Shown piece after piece: positions 1 through 10,449 of a stretch of DNA of 38,674 bases. The notes below the pieces were generated by a model. It worked only from the letters and a program-made list of their open reading frames with translations. It was not told the DNA's origin and made no database searches. This stretch comes from Chara braunii. Taxonomy: Eukaryota > Streptophyta > Charophyceae > Charales > Characeae. The position numbers and the translations under genes are program-made. How positions within the stretch are numbered: position 1 is the stretch's first letter; every line of letters starts with the position of its first letter. The DNA lies in contig BFEA01000855.1 in the NCBI GenBank assembly GCA_003427395.1, forward strand, positions 252,892 through 291,565, in the 5' to 3' direction.

Positions 1-105
1 CTAACCCTCAAATTTGTAATGTCTGATCAATCGCCTCTTCAAATTGTCCCATTTCGGGAGACCGACTAACTTTGGACACCCGACAATAAGCCTGGACCCC
101 TTCTC
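1..105. repeat. Dispersed repeat, copy A
   Basis: The first ~105 bases recur at 7730-7833 in the same orientation with scattered substitutions; both contain CAAATTGTCCCATTTCGGGA and then CCCGACAATAAGCC. Copy A is cut by the window edge. The two copies lie 7.7 kb apart and could be parts of an LTR pair or of a dispersed repeat. No coding potential is evident, and the short ORF here (44-292) has no recognisable domain. Confidence 0.75.
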
Positions 106-2049
106 GACGAACTCGTCGAGCCCTCAACTTGTCCGGACGATACCCCAGACCCATTTGTGGACAGTCCCTTATGTCCTAACAACTGCGCTAGGAACTTCTT
201 CAGTCTTGGCGTTGGGCTGGCTTGAATTGAGCTTCCGGGTTACAGCCCGGACCCATTTTGAGTTGTCCGGGAGCGCCACAAACCTTGGTTAGCAGAGCCC
301 TAGACAAGAGGTGGGCGGCAGGGCCGCAACCCTGATCAGCGGCACCCTGCTGTATACAAAAGTCTTAGTGAGAAGGGCGGGCGGGATGGGGGAACACCTC
401 TAAAAGCAAACTATCGTATGAGAAAAGGGAGACTTAGAATAGTTGGAAATACGGAAGTGAGAGAACCTCAAGAGACATTGGTAGAGAGAAGTATAGAAAG
501 GACTAGGAAAAAAACGTCAAGGCGGCCCAGCTGGGTGATCGATTTCCTATCGCGGGTCAACGAAGCCCTTGCGGTTCGGAGTGAGACCGAAGCCGCACTA
601 ATCCCTTCAGCCGCGTAACGCTAAACAAAGTCTACACTGATTTAAAAAGAAAAAAGTGTCGAAATTCGGGTTAAAATTAAACCTACATGTCTTATTCAAA
701 ATATATTGAAATACAACGCATGTGCTCTATTGGAGGGAAAATACAAATCGCCTCCAATCAAGGCGTTATTAAAAAAAATGATTTATAAGCCGATCAGAAG
801 TACAAAATTAATTTTAATTGACTTTATTTTTAATTTTTAGTATTTAATTTGATATATTTAAATAATTTAAGGAAATTTTCTAATTAAATTCCTAAATTAT
901 CAACGCAATTGAACTTGACACAATTATCCTTGGGTGTATGGCGAAACTTTCTAATGTATCAAAATTTGTTTTTATTAACTCTTCTTGGTAAGAATTAAAA
1001 AAAACAAAAAGATTCCGAAATTATATACTTTTAATCAAATAAACGGGGTTGTTGGTGCACCTCCTAGTCGCATCCGTCGTCGGTTTCGCTCGAAAATTAT
1101 CTTAAAGTTTCGGGAAAATTCTCCCAATCAAATATACGTTCATGATTTTCGCTCAAATTTTTAGTAAAATAAATAAATAGTAAAATAAATATTTCTTTAA
1201 AAAAATATATTCAATAAAAATTCACAACTTGAGTTTCGGTGCACTGTTTAGAGCATCGAAGGTCTCTAAATTTTCAAACCAATTTTCTCGTCGACTCTGG
1301 TCTCGGCTCCCATCGGCGAATGCCGACCGGTTGTAGAGTTATAACAAAAAATACCCCAAGCTTTTGTCTCAGAACAATTTTTCCAACTAGGGTTTTTGTT
1401 CATTAGAGTTTGGTTTTTGCGTGCGGCCACGCGCGGACTACCGAACGTTTTTTGACCGTGGGAACTTTACACACTCAATCCTCGCGGATCAAACCAAAAA
1501 CTTATCGGATTAGAATTTTTTATTTTGATTATTTTAATATTTAAATAAATTAACAAAAAAATAACAATTTGTCAATTTAATTTTTATTAATAGGCGTTGT
1601 CAGTCCCTGTACAGCTTGCATGCGTTGTCCGTTTTTCCCAAATTAGGTCTCAAAATGTCAGAAAAAATAATTCGAACAACTTTGCTTTGGGTGAGCAGTC
1701 CAAAATTTTGCCTCTTTTTCCGGTGATTTAATTAAAGCCAGAAAATGAATTATTATAATATTTTTAAAAAATAGAAAAAAATTATATATATGAAATTGTA
1801 GCCGTTAGTTTTTGTCGACGAAGGTCTCTAAAATTTCGTCTCGGCGACAGGATCAACTTTGGTCTTCGGGCGGCTCACGCGAAAACGTCCGGATCAAGAG
1901 TTGTCTAAAAAAAAATATTAAAAAAAAATAGTTAAAAATGCAAAATTAGTAAAGTAAATCAGCCAATCAGGCTAATCACCACGGGGCTAATTAACCTCTG
2001 CACCCCCCGTTTGATTGGGCAAGGTCGAGGCCGTTGGCTTGCAGTCCCC
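106..2049. other. Non-coding, largely AT-rich stretch
   Basis: A mixed-composition part (to ~620) with one unassigned 66-codon ORF at 418-618 (Arg/Glu-rich, no family recognised) is followed by strongly A+T-rich DNA (~640-1980) with poly-A/poly-T runs and no ORF. Given the minus-strand primer-binding-site relic just to the right, this could be the decayed interior of a retroelement. I see no gene. Confidence 0.6.
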
Positions 2050-2067
2050 TCCCCGACAACGGCGCCA
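2050..2067 (-). other. Primer-binding-site relic (tRNA-Asp type)
   Basis: The plus strand reads TCCCCGACAACGGCGCCA, 17/18 identical to the 3' end of plant tRNA-Asp(GTC) including the terminal CCA. The minus strand is therefore complementary to that tRNA, as a retroelement PBS would be. It is one base different from the perfect site at 37186-37203. On its right, TGTGAGG.. (from 2072) would be the end of a 5' LTR in minus orientation (..CCTCACA). The matching LTR copy is not in the window. Confidence 0.6.
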
Positions 2068-2071
2068 AGGT

Positions 2072-2830
2072 TGTGAGGAAACCCGGGGAGGGGTCGCCTA
2101 TAGTTCGCTGAAACCAAAGACTAAAGCGCCTCTCACTTGATGCGCCCGCTTCTAAGGTCCTCAGCGACCGGCAGGGTGTCGGGGTTCGCGCTGCCAGTCA
2201 CGGGCTCATTGGACGGCTACCTGAGAGGACTTTGACTACACTGAAAATAAATGAATAATAGAATGAAATAAAATTAATAGCTCTAGCTTCTGCGTTCTAG
2301 ACTCAAACCTCACCCAGAACTGCTCCAGCAGATTCCTGGATTTATGTGGAGATAACTGAGATTTACTTTTCATAAAAACCATTGAATTTATAGTATGTTC
2401 TAGAAAGAATTAACACCAGTCGACCACAATTAGGAACAGCAGGGGATTAAGCGCGACATAAAGGGACAGACCAACAATCACACATGATCAAGGGCTCAAA
2501 TAAACTTTAACCGCAACCCTAGGGGTAGTTCCGCAATTTAGCGCAGGTGAATGCCCTGTCAAAGTTCCCGAATCACTCTCCCATGAGTTCGTCAATCCTG
2601 AAAATAGTACTATTATGTACAAAACTCGATCATTCAAGAATTAGGACGGTTAAAGTCTCAGTTCGGATGTCCCCCTTAAGCCCCTGTAAACTGATCTTCC
2701 AATAATGCCTTCCTTGAGTTCATACAACTGTTTGACCAACATCATGTTGGAGAGGCGCACAAAATTTCTCTTGTTCCTCATGCGTCTGCCAGGTAGTTCT
2801 GTCAGAGATCAATGACAGGTCGATGGTGAC
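2072..2830 (-). mobile_element. Putative LTR remnant beside PBS
   Basis: Inferred only from its position next to the PBS relic: it starts TGTGAGG on the plus strand, i.e. ends ..CCTCACA in element orientation. The far boundary is not determinable because no second copy is present. It contains no ORF of note. The right limit is set at the start of the CT-rich array and is arbitrary. Confidence 0.3.
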
Positions 2831-2833
2831 TGG

Positions 2834-2943
2834 ATGACCCTCTCCCTCTCTCTCTCTTTCTCTCTCTCTCTGTCACTACGCAGTCTCTCTCTCTCTCTCT
2901 ATGTCACTGCACTCTCTCTCTGTCACTGCGCAGTCTTTTTTTT

Positions 2944-2991
<48 letters not shown>

Positions 2992-3152
2992 CATTGTCTC
3001 TCTCTTTCTCTCTCTGTCACTGCGCAGTATCTCTCTCTCTGTCGCCGCACAGTCTCTCTCTCTCTCTGTCTGTTCCTGCGCAGTCTCTCCCTCTCTGTCA
3101 CTGCGCAGTCTTTCTCTCTCTCTGTCACCACGCAGTCTCTCTTTCTCTCTAA
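2834..3152. repeat. (CT)n array with ACTGCGCAGT-type palindromes
   Basis: CT dinucleotide tracts are punctuated roughly every 25 bp by variants of GTCACTGCGCAGT (about nine copies, e.g. near 2872, 2922, 3016, 3097 and 3123). The core ACTGCGCAGT is a perfect 10-bp palindrome. The Ser/Leu-rich ORFs across it are artefacts of the repeat. A second array of the same type lies at 3815-4015. Confidence 0.85.
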
Positions 3153-3790
3153 AGTCAGGGAACTGCCCGTAATTAGGTGCTTAACAACACTTCGTCGTCA
3201 CAAGACAGCAAATGCAGATCTAGGGAAGCCGATTTCGATATGTTTTACAAAATAATCAAATTGATAAATGGTCTCCCCAATTGGTAGAGCAAAGTAATGC
3301 AGCCCTCTCCCATGACACTTGAAAGTCAGGCTACAGCTCTTGATTTGATATTTAACGAGACTTTATCATCAAGGGATAAATTCTGATATTATTTCAGAAT
3401 AATTAAATGGATAATTCGCCTCTTCAATCAGTCTAGTAGTGTAATGCGACCCTCTCTCGGGACACTTGGAACTCGGGTGATCGTGATTTGACGCTTGACA
3501 ACACTCAAGGTGTTCGACAACCCATACCGTCACGGGACAAAAGATGAAGATTTTGAGAAGCAGCCTTTGATATGTTTTCAAAATAATTAAATTAATAAAT
3601 GGCCACCCCAATCGGTAGAGGAGTGTAATGCAGCCCTCTCTCAAGGCACTTGAAATGGAGGCTACAACTCGTGATTGGATGCTTGACAAGACTTCAACAT
3701 CACGGACAACATTACTGCAGCCTTCTTTTAGAGCACTTGAAAGTCAGGCGACTGCCCATAATTAGGTGCTTGACAACACCGCCGTCACGG
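3149..3790. repeat. Diverged tandem repeat with tRNA D-arm-like motif
   Basis: Four to five diverged units share, in order, a segment like AATTGGTAGAGCAAAGTAATG, then GCAGCCCTCTC, CACTTGAAAGTCAGG and TGCTTGACAACAC. Examples start near 3149, 3279, 3420, 3610 and 3720. AATTGGTAGAGC resembles a tRNA D-arm/box A, so the unit may descend from a tRNA-derived SINE. The first (3149-3190) and last (3738-3780) segments match closely and abut the two CT arrays. Confidence 0.6.
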
Positions 3791-3814
3791 ACGGCATTAA
3801 TGCAGCCCTCTCTC

Positions 3815-4015
3815 CCTCTTTCTCTCATCCACTACCTCTCTCATACTTCTTTTACATCTCGATATTTCTCTCTTACTGCGCACTCCCTCTCTCTCACTGC
3901 GCAGTGCGTCTCTCTCTCTCCCTCTGTCCGTTGTCTCTTTCTCTCTCACTGCGCACTCTCTCTCTCTCTCACACTGCGCAATCTCTCTCTTTCTTTCTCA
4001 CACACTTCCTCATGC
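3815..4015. repeat. Second (CT)n / ACTGCGCAGT array
   Basis: CT tracts are interrupted by CACTGCGCAGTG, CACTGCGCACT and CACTGCGCAAT. This is the same motif as the array at 2834-3152 but shorter and more degenerate. Overlapping ORFs are Ser/Leu-rich by-products. Confidence 0.75.
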
Positions 4016-4366
4016 ATTCACCAGCTCGCTGCCTTCTGCTCTCTCACCTACTTACCGCTCACCTCCACAAACTTAAGTCTATCAGCTGCAGTCCCCTGGC
4101 TCGCACGAACGGGCACGAACAGACACCATCCAGAACGCTGCGTACACCCGGTTCGTTGTTCCCCGTTGGTGCCACCCTGGTGGGCGGTGCACACGTTGTG
4201 CGTCGTCATCTCCCTAATGCGCATCTTCCCCTCTCGCGTCCTCCATGCTTCGTTCTCTTCCCTTTCCCGTGGGCGGCGTATGCCATGCGAGTGGTCCCTT
4301 CCCCAAGTCTTGCTTGTATAGCTGTCAGTCGAGCTGGCACCCGCACGGCCAGGCCCATGCCCGAAA

Positions 4367-4430
4367 AGGAAGGGGTGCCGACCGCTGGCCAAGTACCAAC
4401 TGCTGGCCCGGTACCAACTGCTGGCATGAA
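4367..4430. repeat. Short tandem repeat, ACCAACTGCTGGC unit
   Basis: GTACCAACTGCTGGC is repeated twice exactly, plus a diverged copy (GCCGACCGCTGGCC). It is a minor minisatellite with no function visible. Confidence 0.6.
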
Positions 4431-4489
4431 CTACAGCAGAGTTCGCAACTCGGATTTTTAGAAATACCTGTACGTGAGTTAACCACACC

Positions 4490-4780
4490 CTCTTTGAAAG
4501 CCAACCACCCATACCCACTTTATACCTGGCTTGCCGGACCTTTACCCATCTCCACTTGCAAAAAAAAAAAAAAAAGTATACCCAGACCTACCTTACCTGA
4601 ACTTCGTCAGCACGTAACGAGCCATATCTACCCATGAACATTTTTTTTCAAAACCACCCATGGCCACTTGAACCCAAACTGTTTGTTAACCACCCATACC
4701 CTACCCTACCCAAGTTTTCTTTACCTGTACCCACCCATACCTACCGATAATTGTATGCACCCACCCGTAACCACCCGTGC
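4490..4780. repeat. Degenerate CCACCCATACC repeats
   Basis: Irregular copies of CCACCCATACC/CCACCCGTAACC are interrupted by a poly-A run near 4560-4575. C-rich strand asymmetry continues into the decamer array to the right. No gene. Confidence 0.65.
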
Positions 4781-4784
4781 TCGT

Positions 4785-4957
4785 CACTGACCCTCCCCTA
4801 ACCGCCCCTAACCGCCCGTAACTGTCCCTAACCGCCCCTAATTGTCCCTAGCTGTCCCTAACCACCCCTAAGTTGCGTTTTATTTTTTTCAACCGCACCT
4901 GACTGTCCCTAACCGCCCCTAGTTGTCATTTACCACCCCCAATTGTTCCACCCCTTG
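4785..4957. repeat. Decamer minisatellite, CCCTAACCGC type
   Basis: About 15 degenerate 10-bp units vary around CCCCTAACCGC / CCCTAATTGT / CCCTAGCTGT, interrupted once by a T-rich insert near 4875-4890. The unit resembles a plant-type telomere repeat (CCCTAAA) extended by three bases, on one strand only. Confidence 0.75.
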
Positions 4958-5175
4958 GACGTCACAAGATTCACGTGGTAATTTTTATTATTATTAATAT
5001 TATTATTTTATTTTACTGTTTTCGAGATGTGGTAGCTGCTGCAGCTACTGCCACAACAGCAACAGTTGTTACATCTGGTCACTCTGATGCTGCTATGGAT
5101 GCATCTAGTGCTACAGCAGCCTATGCTACCTGTATATATAGCACCTGCAAAAGCAACAACCCTCGGTCTGGTCCA

Positions 5176-5330
5176 GTTGATGTGGCTTAGTGGTTAGAGC
5201 ACTGGCTGAAAATGCGCATTGTGGTATGAGGTTGTAGGTTCAAAACTCAATTGCAACCTTGCGCATGGACACCGGCAGGGCGTTAGATTGACGCACGACT
5301 GGACATACACTCCCTTGCGCTGACGCATGG
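5176..5330 (+). mobile_element. tRNA-derived SINE-like head
   Basis: An RNA polymerase III internal promoter is visible. Box A is TGGCTTAGTGGT at 5183-5194 (11/12 to TRGCNNAGYNGG). Box B is GGTTCAAAACT at 5237-5247 (10/11 to GGTTCRANNCC), 54 bp downstream. The D-arm GGTTAGAGCA is also recognisable. The acceptor stem does not pair, so it is a tRNA-like relic rather than a functional tRNA gene. The body to the right is unassigned and its end is approximate. Confidence 0.6.
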
Positions 5331-5479
5331 TACTATTACAGACACTGCCCGCGCACCACCCAAGCATTGTTCATGGTGTTATATGTTGGTTTTGGGTTGC
5401 ACATAGGTTGCTTGGGGGTGTTGGTCTTGGGTGTTCTGTTGATCTCCCCAGTCTGACATATCACACGTTCGTGCTATTT

Positions 5480-5560
5480 CCACTAGTCGTTCACATGGTA
5501 GAGTCATACGATTACATGTTTCAAGGTCACGGGTTCGAGCTTGGTTTGGACCTTGGGGGA
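5480..5560 (+). mobile_element. Second tRNA-like module (Met-like)
   Basis: CATGGTAGAGTCATACGA followed by AAGGTCACGGGTTCGAGC resembles the D-arm through T-arm of a tRNA. Box B is GGTTCGAGCTT (about 9/11), near 5532-5542. It lies about 300 bp after the first tRNA-like head in the same orientation and may be part of a dimeric SINE or a separate insertion. Confidence 0.45.
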
Positions 5561-5589
5561 GGTCCTTGTCCAGCTTACCCCGTTCTCTC

Positions 5590-5800
5590 TTCGATATACA
5601 CATATGATGCTGCCTATACATGTCGATATATTGATTCACAAAGGACACACAACCTCCGGGCATGTATATACATAGCTTGCGAACTATACATGGCCTATGG
5701 GCTTCATACACAAGTTTCCACACAAAGTGTTGTCTGTACATCTTCATACATAGATACACGAAGCATACGTTCGGGTATACACATACATTGCGAACTACAC
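5590..5800. repeat. Degenerate ATACA-rich repeats
   Basis: Two related blocks, around 5655-5695 and 5770-5802, share GTATA(T/C)ACATA..TTGCGAACTA(T/C)ACA within ATACA-rich sequence. No gene is supported; ORFs on both strands are composition-driven. Confidence 0.5.
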
Positions 5801-5829
5801 AACTATCAGACTGAGGGGGTCTAGTCACT

Positions 5830-6370
5830 GGGTGGGATCTAGTATCTGCGGTAGGGACAGGTATAGGCCACCAGAGTTCCTACTGATATTCGGGTAGAAC
5901 AATCTAGTGGCTATATATAAGGCTTAGACCCTGGGGTAAGGGTAGGGGTATAAGTCGCTTAGGCCAGTCCGAGTTCCGCCTGGCCTTGGGTAAGCTAGGG
6001 GAAGGACGGTAAGACTGCTTCAATGGGTGTTACCCTGTCTGAAACCTAGGGCCCAGAGTCTCTTGGGGCCTGTGGTAGATTGTCTGGGTCTGGCGTCCGA
6101 AGATCGTCCGATTCCGCTTCCACCAGCTGGGCAACCTATCACCCCTGGTGCCTATCACTGTTGTTCGGTCAAAGTTACCTGCTCGTTGGTAGGGTAATCG
6201 TCTTGAGTGCAGGTCACACTGAGGTAGGATAGTGGGATAGGGGGTGCGCTAGGAGTATTGACGTGAGGATGGGATGGGAGGTGGTCTCATATTCCAGGAC
6301 ACCCACGACCGACTGCTCCAAGTGATCACTGTGTAATTAGTGACCGACCTCCACCACAACATGGACTTGT
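5830..6370. other. Unassigned intergenic stretch
   Basis: GT-rich, non-coding sequence. A TATA-like TATATAA occurs at 5914-5920 without a downstream ORF. Nothing else is recognised. Confidence 0.5.
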
Positions 6371-6371
6371 T

Positions 6372-6560
6372 AAAAAAAAAAAAAAAAAACAATCTCTACT
6401 GGAGCAACCTGACCAGACAGCGGACGCCAGCACTGACGTTGAATGGGCTCTCCCATTCAGCCCCAGTTGAGGTACTAGCATACAAGCCTTGTTACACACA
6501 CGTACACTCTCTCACACACACATGCACACACAACACACACACAGACACACATAAATATTA
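6372..6560. repeat. Poly-A run and (CA)n microsatellite
   Basis: A ~17-nt A run near 6372-6388 is followed by a CA/ACAC-rich microsatellite at about 6496-6552. The A run may be the tail of an old retroposon but no target duplication is evident. Confidence 0.7.
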
Positions 6561-7292
6561 CATACACAGGGTTACAGACATATGAAAATAGTATGAAAAT
6601 TAAAAAACAAAGAATAAAAAAATGCAGAGATAAAATTCACCCTTGCGAGAAAAAAACGCTTGCTTCATGGAAAAGCGAGAAATTTGGAATATGAGAAAAA
6701 CGTCACGCATGAGCAAAAATACAAAGCTTGCAATCTCTGGACTACAGATCCAGGTCCGGTAATAGACCTCTGGTCTGACACCAGTAGGACCAACAACAGG
6801 TCCATCAACTACTCTTGTGGTGCAGACCCAGGCCTGGTATAGTTTTCATACCAGCAGTCCCCGCCCGCTACAGTTCCAGTGTCAACGCAGGGCCAGTGGC
6901 AGCAGTACAGTCCGCTGCAGTCCCAGTACTGTAGATATCCTTGGCCCAGTGGCTGTCCCATCCTCACAATCCGCGGTAATCCGATCCAGGTCTCCACCTC
7001 CGACCGAGACTCAGCCCCCAAGTACCAGCGAACCATGCTAATGAATTGTACCAATGTACCGTGCCAATGAACCGCACCAAGAACCCACACCGACGAGCCA
7101 CATCCGCGAACCGTACCTGCGCCGAACCGGTGACCGTCGTGGTCTCAGACCGAAGCCCATACCGCGACGGTGAAGTGAGGCCCGATGACGATTAGAAAAA
7201 CCCTTACTTAGAAAAGTCTCGTATGAGAAGGTCCATTCACCGCAAAATAGCCAATTGTCGCACCCAGCTCTCCGCACTCTTAATTATATTAA

Positions 7293-7341
<49 letters not shown>
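7293..7341. repeat. (AAT)n microsatellite
   Basis: About 16 near-perfect AAT/ATA trinucleotide units. Confidence 0.95.
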
Positions 7342-7676
7342 GTAACGGTCACTCGCATTCAGGGCAACAGGGGTCATAAGCGGGGTAACAAAATAGCCTA
7401 GATTGAGACAAATGTCGGGAGGGATATATAATTAAAAAAATATATATATGAAGATAAAGTACCATTCAAGATCGAGGGTTTGGAGTTCATTTTCATCATT
7501 AATTATTTCGACCGCGCAAAACCGACCGTGCGGAGACCCACGCACACGTCGACGACCGGGTATGAAGAGAATAGAAATAAGAGGGAAATAAGTCGATGGT
7601 AGGGGTGTCCAGGGTGGGATAAATTAGTATATTCATCTTCATAAAAGTAGGGTTAGTGTCAACGTGAGACGGGGCA

Positions 7677-7709
7677 AAAAACAGGGGTCAACCTAGGTAC
7701 CCTGTTTTT
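7677..7709. other. 10-bp stem hairpin
   Basis: AAAAACAGGG and CCCTGTTTTT are perfect reverse complements separated by 13 nt. It lies just left of dispersed repeat copy B. Possible LTR-type structure; role unknown. Confidence 0.6.
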
Positions 7710-7729
7710 TTACCGCTCGTCTCTTAACA

Positions 7730-7833
7730 CTATCCCTCAAATTTCTACTGCCTGATCAATCGACTCTTCAAATTGTCCCATTTCGGGAGGCCGACCGACT
7801 TTAACCGCCCGACAATAAGCCCGGACCTCTTCA
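7730..7833. repeat. Dispersed repeat, copy B
   Basis: Counterpart of positions 1-105, same orientation, with roughly one substitution in eight positions. It is followed by unrelated sequence. Confidence 0.75.
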
Positions 7834-8051
7834 AACCTGATACTCGACACCCAAATTTCTCTATGAATCACCTTCTGCGTTGTTCCTGCTTTAATGTCAG
7901 TATTCATCTTCGTAGAAGGTCTGCATGATATATCTTTCTCATTATTTGCACATTTAATTTTTCCCCACTCATTCAGCTCGACGGTTTTCTCAGGGTCTTT
8001 TTCTTGTCTGTCCTGAGACTCTCATTGTAAAAGAATCTTCAACGATTCCGC

Positions 8052-8992
8052 TGTCGTGCGCACGGTCCCCGTTGGGGAACCTTCCCGGCTGCGTCACGCA
8101 GGATTGGCCGAGTGCGCCAGCTATACCTCCATCGAGTCCCTACGACAGGACAAGGTCTCGCGGGGTACAACTTACCTCCACCCGTGGGAGCTGTCACCAT
8201 CCCTTGGGTGGGCGTATCCCTGCTGAGCTACTGAACCACACGCGAAAGCTTTTACTTGCAATCGCGGAGGTGGCCCAGCCGAGGGTGTTTCTCGTATGTT
8301 GTAGCATAGGGGGTACGTGCGGTCCACGCCTAGCTCGGACCCGTACGCGAACCGTCACGTTGGGGCGTTGATCTCCCACGTGCCGTTCAACACCCGTCGA
8401 CTAGGACATCCTAACTCAACCACACACTACACGACAAAACAAAGTAACTCATACAAGCAAATTAGCCTAGTCCCTTTTTCAAAGGTCCTGACCCATAACT
8501 TAAAACTGCCAATGTGTCTGAGCGAGGTCCGCGCGAAGTTGCATAAAAAGAATGCCACTGCCATGGGAACCATAACGTTCAGTCATGTGTTCTCACTTAA
8601 TCTGCTATCATGGCGACGCTTCATGCGGTACCCACATCCGTGCAACCTCCCATGGGTTTCAGGGCTGCGTACGACACTCAAGTGTCGAAAGCGAAATATC
8701 ATGAAGGGTTTCTCCTTCACGATATTGCACGATTGAAGGATAAGCCGTTCGGCCCTTGCGACACCCCTGCTTTTTAGGCAGTGGGTGACGATAAGCAAGG
8801 GGCGCAGGTCTGGCTCAAGGGGGAAACCTTGTTGTGCTGGACCAGAGCCTGGGAAGCCCTGGACAAGGACCTCGAATTCCAGGCTCAAGACCAACATCCG
8901 ACTAATAACAAAAAAAAAGCAAGATCCCTTTGAGACGAGGTACGCTCGTCCTTCCACTGCGGAAGGAAAATACGAGTAATCACGGGTTGACA
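8052..8992 (-). mobile_element. LTR copy 1 (3' LTR or solo LTR)
   Basis: This ~941-bp block is collinear and same-oriented with 37206-38180. On the plus strand it begins TGTCGTGCGCACGG and ends CACGGGTTGACA; in element (minus) orientation that is TGTCAACC..GCACGACA, with the TG..CA ends of an LTR. No tRNA-Asp site lies to its left, which fits a 3' or solo LTR rather than a 5' LTR. I see no clear polypurine tract to its right. Relative to copy 2 it lacks a 50-nt hairpin block and carries ~15 extra nt near 8565-8580. ORFs inside it are shadows. Confidence 0.8.
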
Positions 8993-9684
8993 AGCAATTC
9001 GTCGTACCCAAACTAAGTCTCAGTCCGACCTAAGGTCGAGCGCTAAGCCTTGCACTCGGCTACTCTTGCCTCTTTGCTAGATGCATGTGGTAGACGCAAA
9101 ATAAGAGAAAGAAAAGGGCGAGTCTCGGGGGAAATCAGGGAGAGCCATTCTCACAGCCATAGTTGACTCTTGTCACTCACACCCTTCATTCATTCATCCA
9201 TATCACCCTTAATTCAGGAGCTCTCCCATACATACCTGCACACACATGGAATCCAAATGAAAATCCACACAAAGATGCCACAAAACGTGGTCAACTCCTT
9301 TGCTCCCAGGTTCATGTCCCACACGCCCCTTTCCGACCTCCACTCAACAAAGGCATATCCGCCCGTCCCGATTCACAAAGCTTTTGCATGACCATTTAAG
9401 AGAGGTTCCAAGGATAGGTTTTCTTTCATACGGAAATGTCTTTCGCCTACAGGGTCACAGACATCTGGGTGTGCGTATCACAGTGGGTAGTAGTTGAGTC
9501 GCAAACCGACCTGCTATCAGGTGATAGCAAAACTTGATGAAGCTCAGGACTTCGAAGAAACTCCCGCAGGTAGCAATGACCTGCGCCACAATAATCAAGG
9601 CAGGCATCGTCTGTCGAGTTAACGGAGTTCAACTTCGTAACGCACTCTAAGTTACTTAGCAGCAGCGTCCGGTAACGATATGAA
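8993..9684. other. Unassigned sequence right of LTR copy 1
   Basis: No recognisable gene; short overlapping ORFs (e.g. 9163-9399) lack domains. If LTR copy 1 closes the big element, this would be its 3' untranslated region. Confidence 0.4.
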
Positions 9685-9985
9685 AATCCCGAAAATTTTG
9701 GCCATACTTCCTTTAGGGAAATGTGCTCGCAAAATATTTATTACACCAAATCTAAAAAGAAAACTCGAGACTCAGAAAATATCTGAAAATAAGCTAACTT
9801 TTTTGTTTCAATAGAGATTTCGGCAGCACTCCCTTTAGAAAGGAAAGCCTCCAGAATTCTTACTGACCACAAAAGACCAAACTATATCCTATCCTAGTTG
9901 ACATCTCCGAGATTTGACTAACCCTGAATGTTTAACAAAAAATTCGGCACCACTTCCCCTAAGGAAAAGAGGCTCCCATAACTTC
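9685..9985. repeat. Three diverged units with CGGCA-CACTTCCCCT motif
   Basis: Related segments occur at ~9692 (TTTTGGCCATACTTCCTTTA), ~9826 (TTTCGGCAGCACTCCCTTTA) and ~9940 (TTCGGCACCACTTCCCCTAA). Each is followed by a purine-rich partial complement (GGGAAATG, GAAAGGAAAG, GGAAAAGAGG). The spacing is ~110-135 bp. From memory, TTCGGCAGCACTTCCCCT-like motifs are common in plant retroelement untranslated regions. Confidence 0.55.
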
Positions 9986-10000
9986 CACTATCTCAGAGGA

Positions 10001-10100
10001 TAGCCAAAGTCCTATCAAAAACAATCATGCATAAGAAGACTAATGCGAAATAGTCAAAGTCCTATAAAAAACAATCATGCATAAGAAGACTAATGCGAAA
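10001..10100. repeat. 50-bp tandem duplication
   Basis: 10001-10050 and 10051-10100 are tandem copies differing at two positions. A recent duplication. Confidence 0.95.
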
Positions 10101-10449
10101 AATAAAGGTGAGCATCTGTCTGCCTATCGCTCAAGCATAAGGCGAGCACTAACAGACTACCCTATAATGCAGAAGACAGACAGAGCTTGAGCAAAAGACA
10201 AGGCATTGCCAACAAGCATGTCAGATCAATAATGCATTCAACCAAATTTAAAACAAGGGTTCGTTAATCCAAAGTTTTTATCTTTCGCTTGTCTTGATCA
10301 CAAAAAACATAAGTCATATATCTTACTTAGTTAATTAACTTTTCGAGTTGTTCTCAATCAACCCCATGCAATCACTAGCACAGTAAGTCTGGACTATTCT
10401 CACTAGGAAAAGCGTCAGACCCTTTGTCAACAAACAAAACTGACTGATT

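Noticed and set aside
2834-3172. Ser/Leu-rich ORFs on both strands
   Set aside because: They are simply translations of CT microsatellite.
5176-5260. Functional tRNA gene
   Set aside because: Boxes A and B are good, but acceptor and anticodon stems do not form.
8072-9011. ORFs of 99-142 codons on both strands
   Set aside because: They lie inside an LTR, and the corresponding ORFs in LTR copy 2 differ in length and frame.
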